This document shows, one piece after another, positions 1 through 9,156 of a stretch of DNA of 64,000 bases (position 1 is the first letter of the stretch; each line of letters opens with the position of its first letter). The stretch comes from Actinomadura luteofluorescens (lineage in GTDB: Bacteria; Actinomycetota; Actinomycetes; Streptosporangiales; Streptosporangiaceae): positions 2,728,001 to 2,792,000 of the forward strand of contig NZ_JACCBA010000001.1 in assembly GCF_013409365.1 (NCBI RefSeq). Direction: 5' to 3'. The notes under the pieces were generated by a model. It had not been told where the DNA came from and searched no databases. It saw only the letters and a program-made list of their open reading frames with translations. The translations under genes and the position numbers were made by a program.

Positions 1-1
1 G

Positions 2-232
2 ATCGGTCACCTCGCGGTGACGCTGACGATCTTCTGCGCCTTCCCGGCGACCGCGTTCGCGATCGTCGTCGGGAACCTCTCCACCCTTCCCTCCTGGGTC
101 TTCCCGGTGGGGGGAGCGGAAGCCATCGCCACCCTGTGCATCGGGTGGCTGTTCCTCCGCGCGAACCTCCGCCGGAGGACGCCGCAGGTCGTCGCCGCGA
201 ACACCGGCGACGATCTACTCGCGTCCGACTGA
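2..232 (+). CDS. Membrane protein, C-terminal part (5' end outside window)
   Basis: The frame is open from base 2 and ends at the TGA at 230-232, so the gene starts upstream of the window; the internal GTG at 17 is probably not the start. The visible 76 residues hold two hydrophobic stretches (VTLTIFCAFPATAFAIVVG and GGAEAIATLCIGWLFL) joined by a short loop, then a basic segment RANLRRR and a polar tail. This fits the end of a multi-pass inner-membrane protein with a cytoplasmic C-terminus. I do not recognise the family. Confidence 0.5.
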   Translation: MGHLAVTLTIFCAFPATAFAIVVGNLSTLPSWVFPVGGAEAIATLCIGWLFLRANLRRRTPQVVAANTGDDLLASD

Positions 233-313
233 GGCAGCGCCTCGGCAGGAACGCATCCACACCCGAAGGGCCCGGCACACCCGGGCCCTTCGACTTTTCT
301 TCATGAGTTCCGG

Positions 314-884
314 TCAGCGTCTCGCCTGAGAGGAGCCCTCGCTGGAAAGGATTCTGAGAACCAGCGCGGCGATGTTCCAGGCATCGTCGGCTCCGCTGTG
401 GTGGCGGCCCTCCAGGGGAAGGCCGGCGTGGTGCAGCGCCCCGCTCATGCCGAGCCTCCGCTGGAGGCCGAAACAGTCGGTGAAGGCTTGTTTGGCATTG
501 GTGTGTCGCGAGCTGAACGGATAGGCGGCCCGACCGCCCGAACACTGGCGCTCGAACTGCTTTCGGTCGTAGTCGCCCCAACTCGCCCAAGCACGGGACC
601 TCGACCGGTGTTCCTGTTCCAGAACAGCGCACGCCTCCCGGAACTCGACGCCGCCGTCGACCTCGTCCTGCGTCAGCCCCGTCAGCTCGGTGCAGAACGC
701 ACTGACCTCAGACCGGACGGGACGGACAAAGGATGCGGTGCTTGGCGACCCGGCGCCGCGACTCCACGTCCACGACGCACAGCCCGATCTCGATGATCTC
801 GCTGACCTGCCCCGGCGGCGGCTGCCCGTCCCAGCAGGTCGCCTCCACATCGACAACATTGAGAAACCGCCCGAACCGCTCCAT
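314..884 (-). pseudogene. 3'-5' exonuclease of the DEDDh (ERI-1/KapD-like) type, frameshifted
   Basis: Reading from the ATG at 884, the protein begins with a typical DEDDh exonuclease start (LNVVDVEATCWDG, the first Asp and Glu of the active site) and runs to about residue 50. That frame then stops. The rest of the enzyme (TELTGLTQDEVDGG, NAKQAFTDCFGL and HHSGADDAWNIA with the last His and Asp) continues one base out of register to the TGA at 314. The length 884-314 is 3n+1, so one extra base near 726-732 (plus-strand context gacaaagg) explains both halves. A corrected protein would be about 190 residues, normal for the family. It is either a real recent pseudogene or a sequencing error. The substrate would be single-stranded RNA or DNA ends. 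Confidence 0.72.
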
Positions 885-957
885 GGTCCGGCGACGCTAT
901 CCGCGCAACCCCGCACCTGGCGACCGTTTTAAAAGCGACCGCCGCACGAAATCCTGG

Positions 958-1152
958 TCAGCGGTGAAGGTCAAGGTCGCTGCGCTTCGCACGAGACAGC
1001 AACTCGGCGAACGCCTCACGCCCGAACGCCAGGCGTCCCCCGTCCGGATCCTTGGAGTCCCGCACCCACACCCGACCGCCCTGCCCCGCCAGTTCCACGC
1101 AGGCCTCATCGTTACCGCCGCCGGTATAGGAGCTCTTTCGCCAAGTGATCAC
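958..1152 (-). CDS. DUF397 small protein (WhiJ-module partner)
   Basis: A 64-residue protein with the DUF397 signature: WRKSSYTGG near the N-terminus, a Cys-Val-Glu-Leu segment, VWVRDSKDPDGG and FGREAFAELL. DUF397 proteins are small actinobacterial partners of XRE regulators and are thought to modulate them, as with the small genes beside whiJ in Streptomyces. Its ATG (1152) overlaps the stop of the upstream XRE gene by four bases, so the two are translationally coupled. A second copy of this pairing lies at 49.5-50.5 kb. Confidence 0.85.
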   Translation of the reverse strand: MITWRKSSYTGGGNDEACVELAGQGGRVWVRDSKDPDGGRLAFGREAFAELLSRAKRSDLDLHR

Positions 1153-1961
1153 TCGTACGTCCTCATCGTTCGCTCGATCAGGTCTTTCGAAGCCGCCCGC
1201 GATAGGGCCATTGCCCCGATCTGGTCGAACCGTATCGCCAAGACGTCCGCCTGTTCACCGGCCTCGATCAAACGCCCGTCGATCTGCGCCCCGGCATAGG
1301 CGATCTCGCGCCCGCATACCCGCAGTACCTGAAAGGGGCCATCGTGTCCCGGATGCCAACCCGCCTCCCGCGGGACGACCCGCACACAGACTCGCGGCAG
1401 CTCCGCCACTTCGAGAAGGCGCGCCATCTGCGCTCTCATGACCTCAAGGCCCCCGACGGGGCATTCGAGGACCTCTTGATCCATGAGGATCCAGAGGTGG
1501 GGCGGGTCGGCTCTGACGAGGATCTCCTGCCGCTTCATTCGAGCTTTGGTGGTCGCCTCCGCTGCATGTACGTGCCCTGCCGCACGCAGCACACCCTGTG
1601 CGTAAGCCTCCGTCTGCACCAGCAAAGGCACGTGCTTGCCATGGAAGACTTTGATGATCTCCGCAGCCATCTCGTATTGGATGTATTGCCGGAACCAGTC
1701 GGGATCATGACCCGCACAGGCGAACAGGTGAAGCCGCTCGAAGTGACCGCCGGTGTTCCATGCCTTGTCGAGACACTTCATGCAGGTGTCACTTGGCCGA
1801 AAACGGCCCGCCTCCCAGTTCGATACGGTTCCGCGCGTCACTTTGACGACCAAGGCGGTCTGGGCGAGCGAGAGACCGCGCTGCGTGCGGTAAAACCACA
1901 GGTCAAAGGCCAACCAGGCCCACAGGGAGGACTTGGGGTCGATGGACTCTCGCACGCTCAT
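1149..1961 (-). CDS. XRE-family regulator with DUF5753-type C-terminal domain (WhiJ-like)
   Basis: 270 residues. A Cro/C1-type helix-turn-helix lies at about residues 30-60 (LSLAQTALVVKVTRGTVSNW), followed by the long C-terminal domain found in actinobacterial WhiJ-like regulators, including LVQTEAYAQGVLRA, the acidic ILMDQEVLECPVGG and RVVPREAGWHPGHDGPF. Such proteins control developmental or secondary-metabolism genes and work with a DUF397 partner; here that partner follows with an ATGA overlap. A HATPase gene diverges upstream (2061), so the 1962-2060 interval probably carries both promoters. Its target is unknown. Confidence 0.85.
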   Translation of the reverse strand: MSVRESIDPKSSLWAWLAFDLWFYRTQRGLSLAQTALVVKVTRGTVSNWEAGRFRPSDTCMKCLDKAWNTGGHFERLHLFACAGHDPDWFRQYIQYEMAAEIIKVFHGKHVPLLVQTEAYAQGVLRAAGHVHAAEATTKARMKRQEILVRADPPHLWILMDQEVLECPVGGLEVMRAQMARLLEVAELPRVCVRVVPREAGWHPGHDGPFQVLRVCGREIAYAGAQIDGRLIEAGEQADVLAIRFDQIGAMALSRAASKDLIERTMRTYE

Positions 1962-2060
1962 CGCTTACTCACAGGTGTATTGACCGCCGACCAATGCACA
2001 ACACGTTATCCCGCAGTCACTCACAGTGAGACGAGAATTCGTCAACTCGGGATGGCCCTC

Positions 2061-2477
2061 ATGAACGATCTTGAATTCATCATGTCGGCGCACGGAATTC
2101 CGGAGGTGCGCCTGACCTTGCTCGCCGTGCCGTCGAGCGTGGTGCTCGCTCGGGAGTTCGTCCGCTACACGCTGACGAACTGGGGTTTCGGCCGTGAAGT
2201 GATCGACGACGCGAGCCTCGTCATGAGCGAGATCGTGTCCAACGCCGTCGCGGCGGCCCCCGGGCACCGGATCCGTCTCGGCTGCGCCCTCCGGGAGGGG
2301 GCGCCGCTGCTGGAGTGCTGGGACCCGTCCCCCGGTCTGCCGGTCCGGTGTCCACCGTCGCCCACGTCCGAGAACGGTCGCGGGCTCGCCATCGTCACCG
2401 CCCTCGCCAAGGAGACCGGCACCCGCCCTTCCGCCACCGGCGAAGGAAAGGTCGTCTGGGCCCTCATGCACGCCTGA
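2061..2477 (+). CDS. HATPase_c_2 ATP-binding protein (RsbW-like, anti-sigma type)
   Basis: 138 residues with a GHKL ATPase fold: the N-box is SLVMSEIVSNAV and the G-box GRGLAIVTALA near the C-terminus. Family members are stand-alone serine kinases that bind sigma factors or anti-anti-sigma factors. I chose the ATG at 2061 because CGGGA (2048-2052) lies eight bases before it; ATGs at 2052 and 2082 are alternatives. It diverges from the XRE/DUF397 pair, the usual three-part actinobacterial WhiJ-like arrangement. The kinase substrate cannot be told from sequence. Confidence 0.8.
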   Translation: MNDLEFIMSAHGIPEVRLTLLAVPSSVVLAREFVRYTLTNWGFGREVIDDASLVMSEIVSNAVAAAPGHRIRLGCALREGAPLLECWDPSPGLPVRCPPSPTSENGRGLAIVTALAKETGTRPSATGEGKVVWALMHA

Positions 2478-2561
2478 AGCCGTTCGCCCGGCGGCAGGCA
2501 GGCTCGGCGGCCTCCGGCCCGTGGGTTCACCCGGCCGGTGCCGAAGCGGCTTCTGGAGTGG

Positions 2562-3398
2562 TCAGGGGCGGGCCGAGGCGAGTCGCCGGGTGAGGAACCG
2601 CTCGAAGGTCAGCAGGTCGGGGTGCTGCCGGCGCAGGGCCGGGATGTCGGCCTGGTATCCGGCTTCGGCGAACCACTGGAACATGCGCTCTTCGATCGGG
2701 AGCGGCTCGAACCGGGTCGGGGTGCCGGTGACGCGCTCGTAGATCCGGGCGACCTCGGGGAAGGTGAGCTCGTCGCCGGCGAGTTCGATCTGGCGGCCTA
2801 TGGACCGCTCGGGGTCGTCGAACGCGTCGGCGGCGAAGACGCCGATGTCGTCCGCGGCGATGAACTGCATGGGCTTGTCGGGCCTGACCGGCAGTGACAG
2901 CACCCGCTCGTCCCGAGCGTCGGCGTAGTGCAGCAGGTTGTTCATGAAGAAGACCGGGCGCAGGATGGTGGCGGGCATTCCGAGCGCCAGGATGTGCCGC
3001 TCGATCTCGGCCTTGCTTTCGAAGTGGTCGATGCCGGTGTCTCGTTCGGCACCGCCCACAGAGCTGTAGACCAGGTGCGCCACGCCGGACTCCTTGGCGA
3101 TGTCGGCCACCGTCTTGCCCTGACGCACCTCGGCGGCCAGTGTGCGCGGTTCATAGGCCAGTGCCTGGACGCTGAAGACCGCGCGCACGCCGTTCATCGC
3201 CTTGCGCAGCGACTCGGCGTCGTCGAGATCGCCCTGGACGAGCACCGCGCCCCCGTCCCGCAGCCCACGGGCGGCGGGGCTGCCCGGGTCGCGCACCAGC
3301 GCGTGGACCCGCCGGCCGCGCGCCAGCAGCTGACGGGCGGTGGCGCCGCCCTGATTGCCGGTCGCGCCGATGACCAGGACGGCGTCGGAGGAAGACAT
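2562..3398 (-). CDS. NmrA-like NAD(P)-binding protein
   Basis: 278 residues. It begins with the Rossmann motif VLVIGATGNQGGATARQLL and has YSSVGGAERDTGIDHFESKAEIE and a C-terminal region typical of NmrA/HSCARG redox-sensor-like proteins, which bind NAD(P) and often lack dehydrogenase chemistry. The ATG at 3398 has a GAAGGA site seven bases upstream. It diverges from the TetR gene at 3482, and a perfect palindrome (3427-3452) sits between the two starts, so TetR probably represses this gene and itself. The physiological ligand is unknown. Confidence 0.85.
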   Translation of the reverse strand: MSSSDAVLVIGATGNQGGATARQLLARGRRVHALVRDPGSPAARGLRDGGAVLVQGDLDDAESLRKAMNGVRAVFSVQALAYEPRTLAAEVRQGKTVADIAKESGVAHLVYSSVGGAERDTGIDHFESKAEIERHILALGMPATILRPVFFMNNLLHYADARDERVLSLPVRPDKPMQFIAADDIGVFAADAFDDPERSIGRQIELAGDELTFPEVARIYERVTGTPTRFEPLPIEERMFQWFAEAGYQADIPALRRQHPDLLTFERFLTRRLASARP

Positions 3399-3426
3399 GA
3401 GTGAATCCTTCTCATTCGGAGTGTTT

Positions 3427-3452
3427 CGCTCCGAGTAACTTAACTCGGAGCG
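3427..3452. promoter_or_regulatory. Perfect inverted repeat, likely TetR operator
   Basis: CGCTCCGAGT, a six-base spacer aactta, then ACTCGGAGCG: a perfect 10-bp inverted repeat midway between the divergent NmrA-like and TetR genes. Further partial copies of the half-site (GGAGTGTTTCGCTCCG to the left, GGAGCGATCCGCTCC to the right) flank it, which suggests more than one dimer can bind. Assignment to the neighbouring TetR is inference from position. Confidence 0.7.
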
Positions 3453-3481
3453 ATCCGCTCCGCAATGGGTATCCTGGACCC

Positions 3482-4120
3482 ATGGCCGAAGCCACCGCAC
3501 CGCGCAAGCGGGGACCCCAGGCCCGCGCGGCCCGCAACGATCGCGCGTTGATCGAGGCGGCCCGCGAGGTCTTCCTCAGCCAGGGGTTCGACGCGCCGGT
3601 GTCCGCCATCGCCGAGCGGGCCGGGGTGGGGATGGGCAGCCTGTACCGCCGCTACCGCACCAAGGAGGAACTGCTCCAACGCCTGTGCGCCGACTCCATG
3701 GAGCACCTCGCGGAGGCGGCGAGGGCCGGGCTGGCGATGGACGACCCGTGGCAGGGTCTGGCCTACTACGTCCAGCAGTGCGCACGATTCGGGTTCGGCG
3801 CTCTGTCCCCCTTGGCCGGAACCGTCCAGGTCACATCCGAGATGCGGCAGGCCGGCGAACAGGCCCAGCGCCTGGCCGACGAACTGGTCACCCGGGCCCG
3901 CGACGCCGGTGTGCTTCGCACCGGCGTGACGTCCATGGACGTCTTCCTGCTCATCAGGCAGTTCGGCCGCCCTGCCGCGGGCCCGTCGCCCCACGGCGAG
4001 GAAGAGGTGCGGTCCCGCTTGCTGGCGATCGCGCTGGACGGCCTCAAAGCCCACAACACCGATCCGCTACCGGGGGAACCGCCCGACCCCCAGCACTACC
4101 AGGCGCTCTGGAACACCTGA
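3482..4120 (+). CDS. TetR/AcrR-family transcriptional regulator
   Basis: 212 residues. The N-terminal helix-turn-helix is clear: ALIEAAREVFLSQGFDAPV followed by IAERAGVGMGSLYRRYRTKEELL. The C-terminal ligand domain includes a Gln-rich middle helix and FGRPAAGPSPHGEEEVRSRLL, common in regulators of NmrA/SDR genes. It is expected to repress the divergent NmrA-like gene and itself through the palindrome at 3427-3452. The ATG at 3482 has only a weak ribosome site. Confidence 0.87.
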   Translation: MAEATAPRKRGPQARAARNDRALIEAAREVFLSQGFDAPVSAIAERAGVGMGSLYRRYRTKEELLQRLCADSMEHLAEAARAGLAMDDPWQGLAYYVQQCARFGFGALSPLAGTVQVTSEMRQAGEQAQRLADELVTRARDAGVLRTGVTSMDVFLLIRQFGRPAAGPSPHGEEEVRSRLLAIALDGLKAHNTDPLPGEPPDPQHYQALWNT

Positions 4121-4162
4121 TGGAACGTCGGTGGGAGGCGTGGTCGTCGGTGCTTTATTCGC

Positions 4163-4198
4163 TGGAGGCCGTGAGGTGGGGCCGGTACCGTGGGCGGC
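4163..4198 (+). promoter_or_regulatory. Possible promoter for a leaderless leader peptide
   Basis: TACCGT (4186-4191) ends seven bases before an ATG at 4199, the spacing of an actinobacterial -10 box for a leaderless transcript. Seventeen bases upstream is TGGAGG, a poor -35, and the region before it (gctttattc) is AT-rich for this genome. That is compatible with a WhiB7-type promoter but does not prove one. Confidence 0.3.
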
Positions 4199-4243
4199 AT
4201 GGCTCTAGGCATCTGGTCGCAGAAGGTTCGGTTCGCCCGCTGA
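4199..4243 (+). CDS. Putative leader peptide upstream of ABC-F gene
   Basis: A 14-codon ORF, MALGIWSQKVRFAR, lies 100 bases before the ABC-F start. Many antibiotic-resistance ABC-F and Erm genes are induced by drug-stalled ribosomes on such a leader peptide, and a stem-loop (4291-4318) lies between this ORF and the gene. No family match is claimed. The inference rests on position, length and the possible leaderless promoter. Confidence 0.4.
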   Translation: MALGIWSQKVRFAR

Positions 4244-4290
4244 CGGCGGCGCCTTCTCACTTCTGAATCCGCGTTCGCCGTCCCGGTCCT

Positions 4291-4318
4291 GCCGGGCGGG
4301 CGTCTGATTCTGCCCGGC
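4291..4318 (+). terminator. Stem-loop between leader ORF and ABC-F gene (possible attenuator)
   Basis: GCCGGGC, a 14-base loop, GCCCGGC: a seven-bp GC-only stem 26 bases before the ABC-F start. No T-run follows, so it may act as an attenuator of the kind GC-rich actinobacteria use, or simply mask translation. Confidence 0.35.
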
Positions 4319-4343
4319 TCCACTGCGAGCTGCGGAGCACCCT

Positions 4344-6005
<1,662 letters not shown>

Positions 6006-6011
6006 GGATGT

Positions 6012-6050
6012 CGCCGTGGTGGTCCGGCCGGTGGCCGGACCACCACGGCG
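6012..6050. terminator. Long perfect inverted repeat, bidirectional terminator
   Basis: CGCCGTGGTGGTCCGGCC, loop ggt, then the exact reverse complement: an 18-bp stem starting seven bases after the ABC-F stop and shared with the convergent FAD monooxygenase operon. It lacks a clear T-tract, usual for actinomycete terminators. Confidence 0.75.
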
Positions 6051-6197
6051 GCCGATCGGCTGGCGGGATCGAGTGTCCAGGTACCGGAAGCGTCGCTCAG
6101 GAGACCGATGGAGGGGCGTGGGGCCGGGGATCGTCGGCGCGGGATCGCGGTTCGCAGCGATGCCCTGGACGGTGGGGGTGCTGGTGATCGCTCCGGA

Positions 6198-7532
6198 TCA
6201 GGTCCAGCGGGCGAGGGCCACTTCCAGAGGCTCGTAACCGTCGTCCGCCCAGGCGACGTGGCCGTCGGGACGGACGAGGACCGCGTCCACGTCCAGGTCT
6301 CCGCGAGGGTGCGAGATGCCGCCGTGGCGCGGTTCGTCGCCCAGTTCCAGGACGGCGTGCCTGCCGGAGTGCAGGACGGCCGGGTCGAGCCCCGGCATGG
6401 TGCGGCCGATGAGCGGATGCCGTCCGGGGAGGTCGTAGCGGATGTCGAGACCGGAGATCAGCCCGGCGAGATGGCGGTTGGCCTCGGGGAGCGTCAGGAG
6501 GTCGGCCATGATGCCGCGCAGGGCGGCGATGTCCTCGTCGGGGATCAGCAGGACCCCCTGTGCGCGGGTGTTGGCGAGGACGGCCGCCCCGACCGGATGC
6601 CGTTCGGCGTGGTAGGTGTCCAGCACCGTGGTGTTGCCGCGCAGGTCGGCGGCCAGTTTCCAGCCGAGGTTGAAGGCGTCCTGGAGGCCGAGGTTGAGGC
6701 CCTGCCCGCCGGTGGGCGAGTGGACGTGGGCCGCGTCGCCCGCGAACAGCACGCGTCCGTGCCGGTACTGCTCGACCTGCCGTGAGGCGTCGGTGAAGCG
6801 CGAGGCCCACCGGATCTCCAGGACGTCGGGGACGGCGCGGCGCACCTCGTCCAGCGTGACGGGCGTCCCGCGGTCGGCGGTCTGCTGCTCGGGTCCGGCG
6901 ATCAGGGCCCTGTACAGGCCGTTCTCCAGCGGCAGGACGTTCGCGACGCCGTCCTCGGGACGGTCGAACGAGGGCAGCCGCCACCGGCCGGGGCGCTCCC
7001 GCGTGAGGGTGATGTCGGCGACGATCGCGGATACGCGCCCGTCGCGGCCGGGGAACGGGACGTCCAGCAGCTTGCGGATCGTGCTGCGACCGCCGTCGCA
7101 CGCGACCAGGTAGCGGGCGCGGAACTCCCGCCCGGCGCGGACGGTGACGCCGGCGCCGTCCTGATCGACCCCGGTCACCTCGTGCCCGCGCAGGACCGGG
7201 ACGCCCAGCTCGGCGAGGCGTGCTTCGAGGTGCTCCTCGACGCGGGCCTGGGGAATGCCGATCTGCCGTTCGCCCCACGGCCCGTAGTCGAGCGGCAGGC
7301 CGGCGAAATGCCCGGCGGGGACCGTGTCGACCGCGCGCTTGAGCAGGGGCTCCAGCATGCCGCGCATGTCCAGGATCTGCGCGGAACGGGGCTGGAGGTT
7401 GAGCGCCCTGGACTGCCCGGACCGTTCCGGCCGCCTTTCCAGCACCGCGACGTCCGCCCCGGCCAGCGCCAGTTCGCAGGCCAGCATCAGCCCGGTGGGG
7501 CCCGCGCCCGCCACGAGCACGTCGGCGGTCAT
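6198..7532 (-). CDS. FAD-dependent aromatic monooxygenase (PheA/TfdB/Rox-like)
   Basis: 444 residues with all three flavin hydroxylase motifs: VAGAGPTGLMLACELALAGA at the N-terminus, CDGGRSTIRKLL near 160, and FAGDAAHVHSPTGGQGLN near 280. Family members hydroxylate phenolic or polyketide substrates, including rifampicin, with NAD(P)H. The C-terminal thioredoxin-like extension seen in longer relatives is short here. The ATG at 7532 overlaps the stop of the upstream membrane-protein gene by four bases (ATGA), and the TetR gene precedes that, so this is the last gene of a TetR-controlled operon. The substrate is unknown; detoxification is plausible. Confidence 0.88.
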   Translation of the reverse strand: MTADVLVAGAGPTGLMLACELALAGADVAVLERRPERSGQSRALNLQPRSAQILDMRGMLEPLLKRAVDTVPAGHFAGLPLDYGPWGERQIGIPQARVEEHLEARLAELGVPVLRGHEVTGVDQDGAGVTVRAGREFRARYLVACDGGRSTIRKLLDVPFPGRDGRVSAIVADITLTRERPGRWRLPSFDRPEDGVANVLPLENGLYRALIAGPEQQTADRGTPVTLDEVRRAVPDVLEIRWASRFTDASRQVEQYRHGRVLFAGDAAHVHSPTGGQGLNLGLQDAFNLGWKLAADLRGNTTVLDTYHAERHPVGAAVLANTRAQGVLLIPDEDIAALRGIMADLLTLPEANRHLAGLISGLDIRYDLPGRHPLIGRTMPGLDPAVLHSGRHAVLELGDEPRHGGISHPRGDLDVDAVLVRPDGHVAWADDGYEPLEVALARWT

Positions 7533-8203
7533 GCCCTCAGGTCCTTCCGCTTGGTGTAGACGAGGTGGAACGCGAACAGCGGCACGGCGATCACCGGCCA
7601 GATGAGGTTGAGCATGAGCGGCGCGGCGTCCAGCGGCAGGACGAAGGCGCCGATCACGTGCAGGACCGCGTTCAGGACAGTCGCCGCGCCCCACACGGCG
7701 GTCAGCGTCCGCAGGCCCTGCCGGAACCCGGCGTCGTGGTCCCAGCGGGCCTCCCACTCCCGCAGCCCCTCCGGCCCGACCTTGGTCAGGACGAACGAGC
7801 GGAACACCACCATCAGCGCGGGACGCCCGTATGCGACCGACGCCAGGAGCCAGACCCCGGCCACGCCCACGAGCATCCAGATCCAGGAGTCGCGGACGAG
7901 CAGCGTGCGCGGGTTCCCGGTCAGCAGGGACAGGACGACGCCGAACACCATCAGGACCAGTACGAACAGGGCCGAGTAGTCGACCACACGTCTCCGGACG
8001 AACCGGACGATCACCACCAGCACCGGCACGGCCGACGAGGCGACCAGCGCCTGCCACAGGGTCGCGCCCGCCGCGCGCAGCCCGTACAGCACCACCATCG
8101 GCAGGACGAGATCGACCGCGATCGGGATCAGCGGGGCCAGCCGCCCGGGGTTCTTCCGCGCGGCCGGGGCACCGGCCGGCCGCGCGTGCGCCGCGGGACT
8201 CAC
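7529..8203 (-). CDS. Six-helix membrane protein, VC0807-like
   Basis: 224 residues with about six hydrophobic segments (for example LAPLIPIAVDLVLPMVVLYG, YSALFVLVLMVFGVVLSLL, LMLNLIWPVIAVPLFAFHLV) and a central cytoplasmic FRSFVLTKVGPEGLREWE stretch. This resembles the VC0807-like inner-membrane family that often travels with TetR regulators in actinobacteria. It overlaps both neighbours (TetR at 8200-8203, monooxygenase at 7529-7532), so all three are translationally coupled. Its biochemical role is unknown; transport or membrane adaptation is a guess. Confidence 0.7.
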   Translation of the reverse strand: MSPAAHARPAGAPAARKNPGRLAPLIPIAVDLVLPMVVLYGLRAAGATLWQALVASSAVPVLVVIVRFVRRRVVDYSALFVLVLMVFGVVLSLLTGNPRTLLVRDSWIWMLVGVAGVWLLASVAYGRPALMVVFRSFVLTKVGPEGLREWEARWDHDAGFRQGLRTLTAVWGAATVLNAVLHVIGAFVLPLDAAPLMLNLIWPVIAVPLFAFHLVYTKRKDLRA

Positions 8204-8790
8204 GACTCCCCCGCGCGGGTCGCCCGGTCGAACAGCTCCACGAGCTCGCGGGCGTACGCGGCGTGGTCCACGTCCGGCATCGTGGCGACGGCGTCGATCG
8301 CGGCGCGCAGGCTGACGGCCATCACGTGCGGGTCGAAGGCGCGGAACTCGCCCTCGGCCTGGCCCGCCCGGAAGAACTCCCGCGCCATCGCCGCGGGCGT
8401 GTCCGAGAACGCGACGCCCTCGCCCCCGCGCGTCCCCCCGATGATCTCGACCAGCGCGCGGATGTGCGCGGGGTGGTCGCGCATGAACGCCAGGTTCGAC
8501 TCGATGTAGGCGGCCAGGGTGTCGCGGCGGGTGGCGGCCGCGTCCAGCCGCGGCCGCATGAACGCGGCCGCGTCGCCCAGCGCCGTGTCGACCACGGCCT
8601 GGATCAGCTCGCTCTTGCCCTTGAAGTGGTACGAGATCAGCCGGGTGCTGCTCAGCCCGGCGTGCTCGGCGATCCGTCCGAACGAGGCCTGGCCGTAGCC
8701 CGCCTCGGCGATGACCTCGATGGCCGCGGCCACGATCTGCGCTCGCCGCGCGACGGCGGCCGGGGAACGCGCCCCTTCGTTTACTTGCAT
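8200..8790 (-). CDS. TetR-family regulator, first gene of its own operon
   Basis: 196 residues. The helix-turn-helix is at residues 15-60 (QIVAAAIEVIAEAGYGQASF, then EHAGLSSTRLISYHFKGKSELI). Start is ATG 8790. The long palindrome at 8781-8816 covers the start codon, so the protein most likely blocks its own operon, including the membrane protein and FAD monooxygenase downstream. The ligand is unknown; a substrate of the monooxygenase is the natural candidate. Confidence 0.87.
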   Translation of the reverse strand: MQVNEGARSPAAVARRAQIVAAAIEVIAEAGYGQASFGRIAEHAGLSSTRLISYHFKGKSELIQAVVDTALGDAAAFMRPRLDAAATRRDTLAAYIESNLAFMRDHPAHIRALVEIIGGTRGGEGVAFSDTPAAMAREFFRAGQAEGEFRAFDPHVMAVSLRAAIDAVATMPDVDHAAYARELVELFDRATRAGES

Positions 8791-8816
8791 GAGTAAGAGA
8801 TTACTCAGCCAAGTAA
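8781..8816. promoter_or_regulatory. 36-bp palindromic operator over the TetR start codon
   Basis: TTACTTGCATGAGTAA, spacer gaga, TTACTCAGCCAAGTAA: 14 of 16 positions are complementary. Each arm is itself a near palindrome around TTACT/AGTAA, which would allow two TetR dimers. It includes the TetR start codon, so the operon transcript probably starts within it. Confidence 0.75.
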
Positions 8817-9156
8817 TTCTGTCAATGCCCGCCGCTCCGGACCGAACGCGCGAGGTGCGCGCCCGGCCGAGGTCCGCAGGCCGCAGCCCCGGCGTGACCT
8901 GGGCACTCTTGCGAAGAGACTTGGTCGTGTCACCGCCCCGAACAGCACGCAAGAACCCGGGCTTACAGACACGCCCCGGAATGGGGCGTCGCGCTGGGGG
9001 CGTTGTAGATGCAATGACTACTACGGTGGAGGAGCGGCGGACCGCGGGTCGCGTCGGCAAGCCCACGGCGTCGCTGACCGATGGCCGGGAGGGCGTCGTC
9101 GAGGCGTCGCCCCAGCCCCGGACGCACGAGCACGTCCCGAAGGCCACCATCTGATC
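8817..9156. other. Intergenic region, one weak short ORF
   Basis: These 340 bases carry the upstream side of the TetR operator and no convincing gene. A 46-codon ORF at 9014-9154 (+) starts MTTTVEERRTAGRVG and ends just before the next gene. It is hydrophilic, lacks a ribosome site and is probably spurious or a remnant. Confidence 0.3.

Noticed and set aside
8711..9154. Plus-strand ORF opposite the TetR gene ending in MTTTVEERR...
   Set aside because: Most of it is antisense to a clear TetR gene; the last 46 codons have no ribosome site or family.
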